Below, piece after piece: positions 10,739 through 19,414 of a DNA stretch of 51,487 bases (position 1 is its first letter; each line of letters starts with the position of its first letter). Location of the stretch: the NCBI GenBank assembly GCA_002717565.1, contig PBAZ01000017.1, positions 1 through 51,487 of the forward strand, in the 5' to 3' direction. The notes below the pieces were generated by a model, which made no database searches, had not been told where the DNA came from, and saw nothing but the letters and a program-made list of their open reading frames with translations. The stretch comes from Chloroflexota bacterium (GTDB lineage Bacteria; Chloroflexota; Dehalococcoidia; Lucifugimonadales; GCA-2717565). The position numbers and the translations under genes are program-made.

Positions 10739-10822
10739 ACATTCCGGTACTTTCCACGAACTCTATAAGATGGTGAAGGGGATAATATGCAAAACTTATG
10801 GAACTTAGCTAGCATATAAGGT

Positions 10823-11161
10823 ATGGAAGAAAACATTTACATTCGCTCTTGGTCAAATGCCGGTACGTTGTACGATCGTGTGTATGAAATTGTGATGCAG
10901 ATACCATATGGAGCCGTAGCATCATATGGTCAGATATCAATGCTAGTTCCAGGTAGTACTCCACGGTTAGTTGGCTATGCTATGGCATCAGCCCCTGCAG
11001 CTATGAATTTGCCATGGCACAGGGTGATAAACGCTAAAGGGCGAGTTAGCGTTCGTGGATCGGGCTCTTCGTCTCATGAACAGCGAAAAAGACTTGAGAA
11101 GGAAGGGGTTAGGTTTGATGGGCGTGGAGTTATCGACTTTGAATTGTACGGGTGGTTATAA
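10823..11161 (+). CDS. MGMT-family alkyltransferase-like (ATL) protein
   Basis: 112 aa, IPYGAVASYGQIS... LPWHRVINAKGRVS; PCHRV replaced by PWHRV. Confidence 0.9.
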   Translation: MEENIYIRSWSNAGTLYDRVYEIVMQIPYGAVASYGQISMLVPGSTPRLVGYAMASAPAAMNLPWHRVINAKGRVSVRGSGSSSHEQRKRLEKEGVRFDGRGVIDFELYGWL

Positions 11162-11174
11162 GTTTCTCGGAGCT

Positions 11175-12284
11175 CTAGGGTACGAATGACAGTTCGATGG
11201 CGTCAATGAATGCCTTGGTTATTTCCACGTTAGTTTGGCGCAGTATGGTGGAATTTATGTGTAGATACGCAATTTGAGTGCCAGGCTCCGGGTATATAAA
11301 GATGTCAATGGCTTTGAGATGTTGGGCTATTTTCTCAAGATTTAGGTCTTCAGATACGGTTAAGGTGAATATATTTGACCCATGTTCAAACGCATCGACA
11401 TTTAAATGCGCCAGTGCGTTGAGGTCTGCGAATAGTAGGTGTGCTTTCTCTATGGCTGCATGGAATGTGGGTTCGAATTCATTAATCCCGTGTAAGGCTA
11501 ATGCAGCGATCATGGAGGAATGTGCTAAACCCGATCCAAACATACGCCTATCGTGATAGAGCCCATCTATGAAGCTAGATTCCCCCGCGAGGACACCACC
11601 GAAAGGCGCCCCAAAGTATTTATAAAGGGATATATACACTGAATCAAATAGTTGGGCGTATTGATGAACTGTTTGGCCTTCAACTGCGGCCTGCATGAAA
11701 ATTCGTGCCCCATCAAGGTGCACTGGTAGATTATGCTCTCGGCAAAATTCTGTGAGTATCTGAAGTTCTTGCCAAGGTACAGTTTGCCCATGTTGTCGTC
11801 GGACAGGGGTTTCGATAGATACTACTGATATTGGATTAAAGACCCTTCCAGTGGTTGATGTTTCGTAAGCTTTGCGAAGTTCTTCCAAAGAGAATGAAGG
11901 TTTTTCTTTGCCAAGTGGAACAAGGTTTATCCCACTCAGTCGGGCAAGTGAGTCGCCGGTGTCATTGTAAAGATGGCTTTGCTCTTGAACTGCAACTCTG
12001 CCGTATGGTGTCGCATGTTTTCTGATCGCCAGATGGTTTGCCAAAGTGCCCGTTGGCATGAAGATGGCTGCAGGTTTTTTGAGTATTCTTGCAATTGTTT
12101 GTTCTAATTGCTCTACTAGGCCACCTATCGAAAAATTATCGTCCTCGAGGGTTTGTGTAGCAGAGAAATCGTTGAGGTTACCGAGAAAGGTTTGAATCGT
12201 TCGTGGCTCCCCATCTCCTCGGAACACAACAGATTTTCCGCCCTTGGTTGTATGAAGGTCTTGCATCGTATGGCTACCTCCCAT
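11175..12284 (-). CDS. Threonine aldolase/beta-eliminating lyase family protein
   Basis: FMPTGTLANHLAIR, HLDGARIF, SLYKYFGAPFGGVLAG (PLP Lys). ORF extends to 12356 but start MGGSH at 12284 avoids overlap with the upstream gene. Confidence 0.88.
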   Translation of the reverse strand: MGGSHTMQDLHTTKGGKSVVFRGDGEPRTIQTFLGNLNDFSATQTLEDDNFSIGGLVEQLEQTIARILKKPAAIFMPTGTLANHLAIRKHATPYGRVAVQEQSHLYNDTGDSLARLSGINLVPLGKEKPSFSLEELRKAYETSTTGRVFNPISVVSIETPVRRQHGQTVPWQELQILTEFCREHNLPVHLDGARIFMQAAVEGQTVHQYAQLFDSVYISLYKYFGAPFGGVLAGESSFIDGLYHDRRMFGSGLAHSSMIAALALHGINEFEPTFHAAIEKAHLLFADLNALAHLNVDAFEHGSNIFTLTVSEDLNLEKIAQHLKAIDIFIYPEPGTQIAYLHINSTILRQTNVEITKAFIDAIELSFVP

Positions 12285-12306
12285 GATAGGAATGTTTTTG
12301 ATCTGT

Positions 12307-13083
12307 CTAGGACATTGTGACAGGAGGTCCCGTCCATTTGGAAATGGTTTCAGCAACGGAAGCTACGAAAGGAGTTATGTCGTCATCTGTTCTAACGACC
12401 AAATGATCCCTTAGTATAGGCTGAGCTGTGCTAGACAGTCGGTTATACACAGTTATGTCTGCATCAGAATAATCGTTTGCAGATGATTGGTCGGCACGTT
12501 GTCGCAAGCGGTTCATTATAACTTCTTGCGCAGCCGTTATTTCGATAAGGATTAACTTTGCCCCAGTTGCGTGGGCTACTTTATAAAGGTTTTTTCGGTT
12601 TTTCCTGATGAGATTTGTAGCATCAAACGCAACACAGATACCACCTCGAAGCAATTCTTCTGCTAGCATGTAGGCTGTACGGAAAACTCTCGCATTCTCT
12701 GCTCGGGTATAGATGGGCTGAGGGACTAGGATTTTTCGGATTTGATCTGATTCGATGAGTGTTAATGGAATCACTTTGGCTAGTTGTCTCGAAAAATAGG
12801 TTTTCCCTGATCCTGGTAGCCCGCTCATAACGACCAAGGCAGGGCATTCGAAAGCAGCTGAGACCGTGTGCAGTTCCTGTTTTGCGAAATCGAGGTCCTT
12901 CAATTTTTTGTATCCACTAGCTTGGTTAGTATTGGTACTACTTCGGGGTCGGGAAAATTTCCATAAAACCAAAATTTGACGAAGTGGGGTGAACGAAGAA
13001 ATTAGTGCTGCCTGGTATTCGGGTAATACGTCCTCCGTGAGATTCGATATTGTGAGCCAATTCTTCGGGGTCATCCGCCTCAA
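12307..13083 (-). CDS. P-loop kinase-like ATP-binding protein (AAA_33/zeta-toxin-like fold)
   Basis: Walker A GLPGSGKTYFS, LIESDQIRK, FDATNLIRKNRK. Start uncertain: the ORF overlaps the upstream VOC gene; TTG starts near 12972 or 12903 more likely. Confidence 0.75.
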   Translation of the reverse strand: MRRMTPKNWLTISNLTEDVLPEYQAALISSFTPLRQILVLWKFSRPRSSTNTNQASGYKKLKDLDFAKQELHTVSAAFECPALVVMSGLPGSGKTYFSRQLAKVIPLTLIESDQIRKILVPQPIYTRAENARVFRTAYMLAEELLRGGICVAFDATNLIRKNRKNLYKVAHATGAKLILIEITAAQEVIMNRLRQRADQSSANDYSDADITVYNRLSSTAQPILRDHLVVRTDDDITPFVASVAETISKWTGPPVTMS

Positions 13084-13348
13084 AAGCTAGAAGATATACG
13101 CCCTCTCCATGGGGATTGAACTCATTGACCCGGTCGCGCATCAGACGAGCTACTGGCGTATCTTCAGATGAAGATTGAATGAGTTGTAACACTGTTTTTC
13201 CTTCGTATCCCATAGACACTGAGTCGAAATTTCCGATGTCGTTGTGTTGGGGTTCATTGAGGGCGTCCATACCGAACAAGTTTTTGTAATTCTGGACTGC
13301 AGATCCAAGGTCATGGACTGCTATTGTGTAATGTTTGAATCTCATCAT
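12938..13348 (-). CDS. VOC family protein
   Basis: FKHYTIAVHDLGSAVQNYKNLFGM ... GVYLLAFEADD ... FGFMEIFP. Confidence 0.85.
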   Translation of the reverse strand: MMRFKHYTIAVHDLGSAVQNYKNLFGMDALNEPQHNDIGNFDSVSMGYEGKTVLQLIQSSSEDTPVARLMRDRVNEFNPHGEGVYLLAFEADDPEELAHNIESHGGRITRIPGSTNFFVHPTSSNFGFMEIFPTPK

Positions 13349-13435
13349 GGCAACTTAGCTCCTTTGACTGAACACAGTAGTTGGCCTGCAATTGAGTTGA
13401 TTGTAATTGGTCCGTAGTGTAACAGAATAGGCTTA

Positions 13436-14728
13436 TTAGTTGGTCAGGCTAACTTGGGCTGGAGGATTAGGGATTTTGGAAACATTAATCGTTATCGCTC
13501 CCAAGATGTATATGACTGCCAGTGCTACGAATGCTTCGTTGTATGACCCAAAAACTTCATAGACTAGGCCGATGGCTATTGGTCCACCTGTACTAAATAT
13601 GAGGGTTAGTGGACGACCTAGACCCCTGATGGCCCCAATATGTCGCCTTCCGAAATATCGTGCCCACAGGAATTCACTGATGGGAATGGTTCCGCCGAAT
13701 CCGAATCCGTAAAGGAAAAAACCGATAACGAGTAGAAGGGTGTTCCCATTTCCCGCTGCTACCACCATAAGTAGAACGCCGCATGCGGAAGTGGAAAACG
13801 CTGATCCAGCGAGTCTGCGGGCATCAATTCTTTGAAGCGACCATCCCCAGACACCCTTTGAGGCGAGGTTGCCTAGTCCATTAATGCCTAGTCCGATTGC
13901 TGCAATTGATCGGGTGAAATTTGCTGCTGTGGCAAAAGGTATGGCATACATTATGACAGATCCCAATGCCACAGCATTAAGCCCGTATCCAAGAGTAAGC
14001 AGCCAGAAACCAGGAGTCCTGATGGCTTGGTCACGTGTGTGGGTCTGGAGGTCATCTGTGAGCCGTGCAGATTCAGCCTTGGCGTTCTTCTCAGGGGTTT
14101 TGGCTTGATCAGAATTGCCGTCTGGTAAAAGACCCATATCTTCAGGTTGGCGTTTCATAACAAACGCGATTGGAACTACTAGTACTATGACGCTTCCTGC
14201 GAGTACAAGGTATCCTGATCGCCATCCAAAAGAGTCAATTATTGCAGTCATTGTGATGGGGGTGATGATGCCGGCAAGAGATACTCCCATCGACCCAATT
14301 GCCAGTGCCCAACCACGACGAACAATAAACCATTTGGTCAGTGTAGCGTTTACTACTAGCCCACCGAAAAGGTTGAGCCCAAAAGATCGGCTGACAGTTT
14401 GGAAAACGAAAAACAGTACAAAGGAGGATTGCCACGACAGCCCTACTAATCCGATAGCGCAGAGGATAGCTCCTGACAAAATTAATCGTTTAGGGCTGAT
14501 GCGATCCACTAATGGGCCAATAAAGACAGCCGCTATTCCTCCGATACCAGTTGCTACTGACACAGCTGCTGCAAAGAGCCAAACTTTGATTTCCAATTCC
14601 TTCACAATCGGATCAAGAAAGACTCCAGAAACCATTTGCCCTAAGCTCGTAAACATGAAGTGGGAAAGAACTGCACAAGCAAGTATCCACCAGCCATAGT
14701 AGATATCAGTTCGAAACAACTTCATCAT
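13436..14728 (-). CDS. MFS transporter (oxalate/formate antiporter-like)
   Basis: DIYYGWWILACAVLSHF N-terminus and ~12 TM; ORF open to 14842 but start at MMKLFRTD preferred. Confidence 0.9.
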   Translation of the reverse strand: MMKLFRTDIYYGWWILACAVLSHFMFTSLGQMVSGVFLDPIVKELEIKVWLFAAAVSVATGIGGIAAVFIGPLVDRISPKRLILSGAILCAIGLVGLSWQSSFVLFFVFQTVSRSFGLNLFGGLVVNATLTKWFIVRRGWALAIGSMGVSLAGIITPITMTAIIDSFGWRSGYLVLAGSVIVLVVPIAFVMKRQPEDMGLLPDGNSDQAKTPEKNAKAESARLTDDLQTHTRDQAIRTPGFWLLTLGYGLNAVALGSVIMYAIPFATAANFTRSIAAIGLGINGLGNLASKGVWGWSLQRIDARRLAGSAFSTSACGVLLMVVAAGNGNTLLLVIGFFLYGFGFGGTIPISEFLWARYFGRRHIGAIRGLGRPLTLIFSTGGPIAIGLVYEVFGSYNEAFVALAVIYILGAITINVSKIPNPPAQVSLTN

Positions 14729-14873
14729 GCTACCTTCTGTTTTGTTACTTATACGTAGGGCGCGCACTGTAGATATTATATGCGAGGAGTCACTGTTGTA
14801 GGTAGTGTCGGTTTTAGGCGCGTGCGTAATGAAAACAATCATAAAGCGTAGAACGCGTGCCCATATATGGCGC

Positions 14874-14902
14874 TTGACGTCGATATATGTCCTGTATACG
14901 AT
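14874..14902 (+). promoter_or_regulatory. Candidate sigma70-type promoter
   Basis: TTGACG - 17 nt - TACGAT upstream of ORF 14986. Confidence 0.35.
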
Positions 14903-14985
14903 TGCATTATGGCTGACTGTGTTGCGGACTGGTCTTGCTTCGTTGGTAAGTAAGGAAGCCTGATAAGCAAATAAGGGGGTGCCCG

Positions 14986-15807
14986 ATGGACTACAAGTTG
15001 CTAAAGAAGGAAACCATAGGACATGTTGCTGTAATTACCTTGAACAGACCGGAAAAACTTAATGCGCTGAATAAGGCAATTCGATTTGAGTTGGTCACTG
15101 TGCTAGAAGAAATAGGTGGGCAATTTCCGGATATTCGCGTTGTTGTTCTTACTGGTGAGGGGCGTGGTTTTTGCGCTGGGGCCGATGTTGGAGAACAAGC
15201 AGATGGGTTGCCTCAAGAATTGGAGAGGACTATAGAGTCTGTTCAACGCGATCACGAGGAGCGCCAAAAAGATCCTGCCAGGCGAAGTCCCGCGCCACTT
15301 GTCCGCGAAATACCTCAGCCTGTTATCGCTGCGGTTAATGGAGTCGCTGCTGGGATGGGTCTTTCGATAGCCTTGGCCTGTGATATTCGTATCGCTTCTG
15401 AGCAAGGGCGATTTTCGTGCGTTTTTATTAAAAGATCGCTAGTTCCTGATACGGGAGCTGCGTACCTCATTCCATCCTTGGTTGGGCCTGGAATCGCTGC
15501 AGAGATGGCACTAACGGGCAGGGTGTACGATGCGGATTGGGCATTGAGGGTTGGACTAGTGAATAAAGTAGTGCCTCAGGAAGATTTGATGGCCGATGCT
15601 TTGAGTATTGCCCATGAGATTGCTGCCAATCCGCCGCTTGCGGTAAGATCTACGAAGCAACTTCTGTACGATGCAGCATCGACGGATCTAAATACGATTC
15701 TTCCTATGGAGGGCCTGGCAAATGCTCCATCTTGGGGAACTGAGGATCGGCGTGAATCATTGGTGTCGTTCCTTGAAAAACGAGATCCTGTGTACCATGG
15801 TAGATAG
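14986..15807 (+). CDS. Crotonase-fold protein (enoyl-CoA hydratase/isomerase family, PaaG-like)
   Basis: VAVITLNRPEKLNALN, GRGFCAGAD, GVAAGMGLSIALACDIRIA, SLVPDTGAAYLIP. Confidence 0.93.
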   Translation: MDYKLLKKETIGHVAVITLNRPEKLNALNKAIRFELVTVLEEIGGQFPDIRVVVLTGEGRGFCAGADVGEQADGLPQELERTIESVQRDHEERQKDPARRSPAPLVREIPQPVIAAVNGVAAGMGLSIALACDIRIASEQGRFSCVFIKRSLVPDTGAAYLIPSLVGPGIAAEMALTGRVYDADWALRVGLVNKVVPQEDLMADALSIAHEIAANPPLAVRSTKQLLYDAASTDLNTILPMEGLANAPSWGTEDRRESLVSFLEKRDPVYHGR

Positions 15808-15829
15808 CTATCTTGTTGGTTGGTAGAAA

Positions 15830-16357
15830 TTGCTGGTCATAGGCATGAGGGAAGGGATGAATCAACAGGACAGTCTTTATACCGAGTCTCAACGTTTTGA
15901 TCAATGGTGGATATGGGGTATTGTTCTTATCGCCCCTCTTGTTTTTTGCTGGTTGATCTACAGGCAAATTATCTTGGGGTTGGAAGTTGGAGATAATCCC
16001 TTGCCTGACTTAGTCTTGTTTGCTATTGCCTTAGTTCTTGGTGTCGGGCCAGTGGCTTTGATCTACGCTTGTAGGTTAGATACGGTGGTGACAGGCGATG
16101 GGCTTTTTATTCGTTTCAGGCCTTTTCATAGGAGATGGGTGGAATTTTTGCACCCGGATGTGCTTGAAGTAGAAGCAGCAACCTACAGTGGACTCCGCGA
16201 TTATGGGGGTTGGGGTATTAGATATGGTGCAAGAGGGAAAGCATATACTGTTCGTGGCGATCAAGGGGTTATGTTGAGACTAAGCGATGGAAAGAACTGT
16301 ATGATTGGATCCCAAAATGTTGAATCTTTTATGTGTGCAATGCTTCGAGATGGATGA
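15830..16357 (+). CDS. Hypothetical membrane protein (DUF6141-like, tentative)
   Basis: Two hydrophobic N-terminal segments then DYGGWGIRYGARGKAYTVRGDQGVMLRLSDGKNCMIGSQ; start may be internal. Confidence 0.7.
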   Translation: MLVIGMREGMNQQDSLYTESQRFDQWWIWGIVLIAPLVFCWLIYRQIILGLEVGDNPLPDLVLFAIALVLGVGPVALIYACRLDTVVTGDGLFIRFRPFHRRWVEFLHPDVLEVEAATYSGLRDYGGWGIRYGARGKAYTVRGDQGVMLRLSDGKNCMIGSQNVESFMCAMLRDG

Positions 16358-16414
16358 GACAAATTGTTCAAACTGGTGATTTTCAGATGTTTGGAATATT
16401 GAATGGAGGGGTGA

Positions 16415-17557
16415 ATGAGTGATCTGCGGCGTGCTGCGATAGTCGGGATATATATGACAGAGCAGGGGAAGCTCAGTGATCGGACTGCCGGGAGCGTATA
16501 TGCCGAATCCGTGTTGGGTGCTCTAGCAGATGCAGGGCTTGGGGTTAAGGATATCGATGGTATTATCGGAACTGGTCCAGAGGGTGCCGGGATCGCAGGA
16601 GACTTTTCGGATAATTTTGGTGTGACTTTGCGGTTTCAGGCGCAGACCGGAGTAGGAGCTTCCTCATCCTCTTCAGGGATAGGAATTGCCGCGATGGCTA
16701 TAGAGAGGGGTTATGCCGACGTGGTGATTATCCCGACTGCCTCAGGTGGTGCGATCAGGCCAGGGTCCGGGACTGGTGGGGGGCCGACCCCTAGTTCCTT
16801 TGAACATATATGGGGCTCAAATCCTGCAGCGGTTTATGCTATGGCGGCGCGAAGACATATGTATGAATACGGAACCACTCCTGCGCAACTCGCGGAGGTC
16901 GCTGTGGCAGCTCGAAAGCATGCCACGTTGAATCCTGCGTCCGTAATGGGGGAGCGGGGGCTGATTTCAGTAGAGGACGTTCTGGAATCTAGAATGATAG
17001 CGGATCCACTACATCTTTATGATTGTTGCCTTGTGAATGCTGGTGGTGGGGCTATCGTGATGACCACTATGGAGCGTGCTCAGGACTTGCGAACCACCCC
17101 AATTGTTTTGATGGGCTGGGGTGAAGGCTTTACGTTTCATGACATTATGACTGCCCCAAGTATGACTTCATTTGGGGGAGTTGTCGCTGCTACCACTGCC
17201 TTTGCTCATGCAGGTATAAGTAGGGATGATATAGATGTAGCTGGTATTTCGGATCATTTTTCTATAAATGTGCTCATAGAACTGGAAGATGCCGGTTTCT
17301 GTGGTAAGGGAGAAGGTGGTGATTTTATTGCAGGTGGGGCTATACAGCTAGGTGGAAGGCTTCCAGTGAACACCGATGGAGGATTCCTGTCGAATAGCCA
17401 CGGTGGTGGGTGTGGTCTTTACACAGTGGTTGAACTAGTTCGCCAGTTACGTGGAGAAGCAGGCGAAAGGCAAGTGGAAAACTGCAATTTGGCATATGCC
17501 CACGGTACCGGAGGCACTTTTCAGGGGCAGTATGCTGCCATCTTTGGTCGAAGGTAG
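16415..17557 (+). CDS. Thiolase-like protein (SCP2/lipid-transfer-protein type)
   Basis: RRAAIVGIYMTEQGKLSDRT, GASSSSSGIGIAAMAIERGYADVVI, NSHGGGCGLYTVVELVRQLRG, AYAHGTGG. Confidence 0.9.
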   Translation: MSDLRRAAIVGIYMTEQGKLSDRTAGSVYAESVLGALADAGLGVKDIDGIIGTGPEGAGIAGDFSDNFGVTLRFQAQTGVGASSSSSGIGIAAMAIERGYADVVIIPTASGGAIRPGSGTGGGPTPSSFEHIWGSNPAAVYAMAARRHMYEYGTTPAQLAEVAVAARKHATLNPASVMGERGLISVEDVLESRMIADPLHLYDCCLVNAGGGAIVMTTMERAQDLRTTPIVLMGWGEGFTFHDIMTAPSMTSFGGVVAATTAFAHAGISRDDIDVAGISDHFSINVLIELEDAGFCGKGEGGDFIAGGAIQLGGRLPVNTDGGFLSNSHGGGCGLYTVVELVRQLRGEAGERQVENCNLAYAHGTGGTFQGQYAAIFGRR

Positions 17558-17562
17558 AACTT

Positions 17563-17979
17563 ATGAATTACAGTAAACCGATACCGGAAATCACGTTGCT
17601 GACAGAACCATTTTGGGAAGGACTGAGAAGTAAGGAACTTCGAATGCAGGCGTGCAGTCAGTGCTCAGTACTACGGTTCATCCCGAAAGAAGTATGCCCT
17701 GATTGCTCCTCAGTGGATTATGTGTGGCAGCAAGTTTCAGGGCTAGGGATGGTCTATTCCTATACCACGATACATGGTGGTGTGGGGCCCGCCTTTAGAG
17801 ACGATCTTCCTTTTGTAACAGTTATTGTCGAATTGGATGAAGGTCCTCGGGTGATGAGTCATCTCATCAATTGCCTTCCCGATGCTGTTGAAATTGGGAT
17901 GAGAGTGTCAGTAGTGTTTGAAGACGCCACTGAGGAACTCACGCTGTACAAGTTTGAACCTCATGATGCTGGTAGATAG
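17563..17979 (+). CDS. Zn-ribbon/OB-fold DUF35 protein
   Basis: CSQCSVLRFIPKEVCPDCSS zinc ribbon followed by GLGMVYSYTTIH; 5 bp after the thiolase-like gene. Confidence 0.92.
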   Translation: MNYSKPIPEITLLTEPFWEGLRSKELRMQACSQCSVLRFIPKEVCPDCSSVDYVWQQVSGLGMVYSYTTIHGGVGPAFRDDLPFVTVIVELDEGPRVMSHLINCLPDAVEIGMRVSVVFEDATEELTLYKFEPHDAGR

Positions 17980-18072
17980 ATTCACTGAGACTTGAGTGTC
18001 CTACATTAAATTTCCTAATTAGATTGCTGCTTTTATATGGGTGGTATAGATTCCATATTTGTTAGAGCTTAA

Positions 18073-19128
18073 TTAATATTCAATGATAGCTCTTCCAAGT
18101 ATGTCACCGTTCTGCAATGCTGTGTAGGCTTCGTTGACCTGACTTAGTGGGTACCGTTGAGTTACGAGTTTATCCAGCGGGAACTTGCCCTCCTTAAACC
18201 ATCTGAGAAACATAGGAAAATCGGTGTCTGGGTAAGTTGCTCCAAGACTGCCTCTGTACTGTCGCTGACCGCCGACAAATTGTCTTGGTGGTATCGCCAT
18301 GGATTCGTCCGTGTTTGGAAGTCCTATCAGTACGGCCACACCTCCCTGATTGCTTGCACCAGAGCCACCTGCTCGAGTAGAAGGTAAGATTTGCTCATTG
18401 GTGATCCGTACTCCAATGGCATCGAATGCAAAATCTGCGCCTCCTCCAGTTATTTCGTGGATAGCCTTGATAGGATCAGTATTGGATGCGTTGACAGTAT
18501 GGGTTGCCCCAAACTCTTTTGCCATCGCAAGTTTGTCATCGCTTAAGTCAACAGCAATAATCGGATAGGCGTTGACGATGGCTGCTGTTTGAATAGTGCA
18601 AAGTCCTACTCCTCCTACTCCATAAACCGCTACAGATTGGCCTGGTTGGACTTTTGCTGTGTAAAGAACAGCGCCTGCTCCTGTGAGGACGGCGCATCCA
18701 ATAATGCAGGTGACATCTGTGGGGTATTCATTGAGAATAGGCACCACGTAGTTTGCATCAACCAACACGTCCTCAGCTAAGGTATATACTGCCCCATGGA
18801 CTGTCTCTCCTTTGTAGGTGGCACCGCTAGGGGCATTCACAGGCATACCTCTCACAGGAGTTCTTCTAACCCATGTGACGATAACATGGTCTCCCTCTTT
18901 TACGTGATTAACGCTTTTGCCTACCTGGACAACTACCCCGGTGGCTTCATGCCCAAGGGCCATCGGGCGAGGAAGATTGGCGTTATGCATTTGATGGAGT
19001 TGTGAGTGACACACCCCACTTGAGAACAACTTCACCACGACTTGTCCATCCTGGGGCGCGGGAAGTTCGACTTCACAGATCTCGAGTTTGCCCTGGTTCG
19101 CTAATTGTAGCGCTACGTTCGTTTTCAT
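18073..19128 (-). CDS. Zinc-type alcohol dehydrogenase (MDR family)
   Basis: SSGVCHSQLHQ, LGHEATGVVVQVG, VYGVGGVGLCTIQ. Confidence 0.93.
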   Translation of the reverse strand: MKTNVALQLANQGKLEICEVELPAPQDGQVVVKLFSSGVCHSQLHQMHNANLPRPMALGHEATGVVVQVGKSVNHVKEGDHVIVTWVRRTPVRGMPVNAPSGATYKGETVHGAVYTLAEDVLVDANYVVPILNEYPTDVTCIIGCAVLTGAGAVLYTAKVQPGQSVAVYGVGGVGLCTIQTAAIVNAYPIIAVDLSDDKLAMAKEFGATHTVNASNTDPIKAIHEITGGGADFAFDAIGVRITNEQILPSTRAGGSGASNQGGVAVLIGLPNTDESMAIPPRQFVGGQRQYRGSLGATYPDTDFPMFLRWFKEGKFPLDKLVTQRYPLSQVNEAYTALQNGDILGRAIIEY

Positions 19129-19183
19129 GGATGTACCGTCCTCTGGCTAGATTTTTTACTGTCCCCTAGTGTAGCAGTCACTA

Positions 19184-19396
19184 CTACATCTCGATTCGTT
19201 TTTCCCCAGAAAGGTAGGCCTCTGGTTCCTTGGAAAAAGCGACACGGCATCCTGGCCCACAAAAATAATAAGTTTCTCCGTTGTATTCATGGGTTCCCCC
19301 TGGGGCGTTATCGGTGCTGACGTCCATACTGCAGACTGGATCGACAGCAGTATTGCCGGAGGGTTTCGAGAAAAATGGGATCTTCATATATACCAC
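19184..19396 (-). CDS. YHS domain protein
   Basis: [46 protein letters not shown]. Confidence 0.92.
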   Translation of the reverse strand: MVYMKIPFFSKPSGNTAVDPVCSMDVSTDNAPGGTHEYNGETYYFCGPGCRVAFSKEPEAYLSGEKRIEM

Positions 19397-19414
19397 CTTT
19401 TAGTTTAGTTGCGA

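Noticed and set aside
12307-13083. Zeta-type toxin of a toxin-antitoxin module
   Set aside because: Only the P-loop kinase fold is shared; no small antitoxin gene adjacent and neighbours are metabolic
14115-14699. 194-aa plus-strand ORF
   Set aside because: Antisense to MFS transporter; composition is that of a shadow frame
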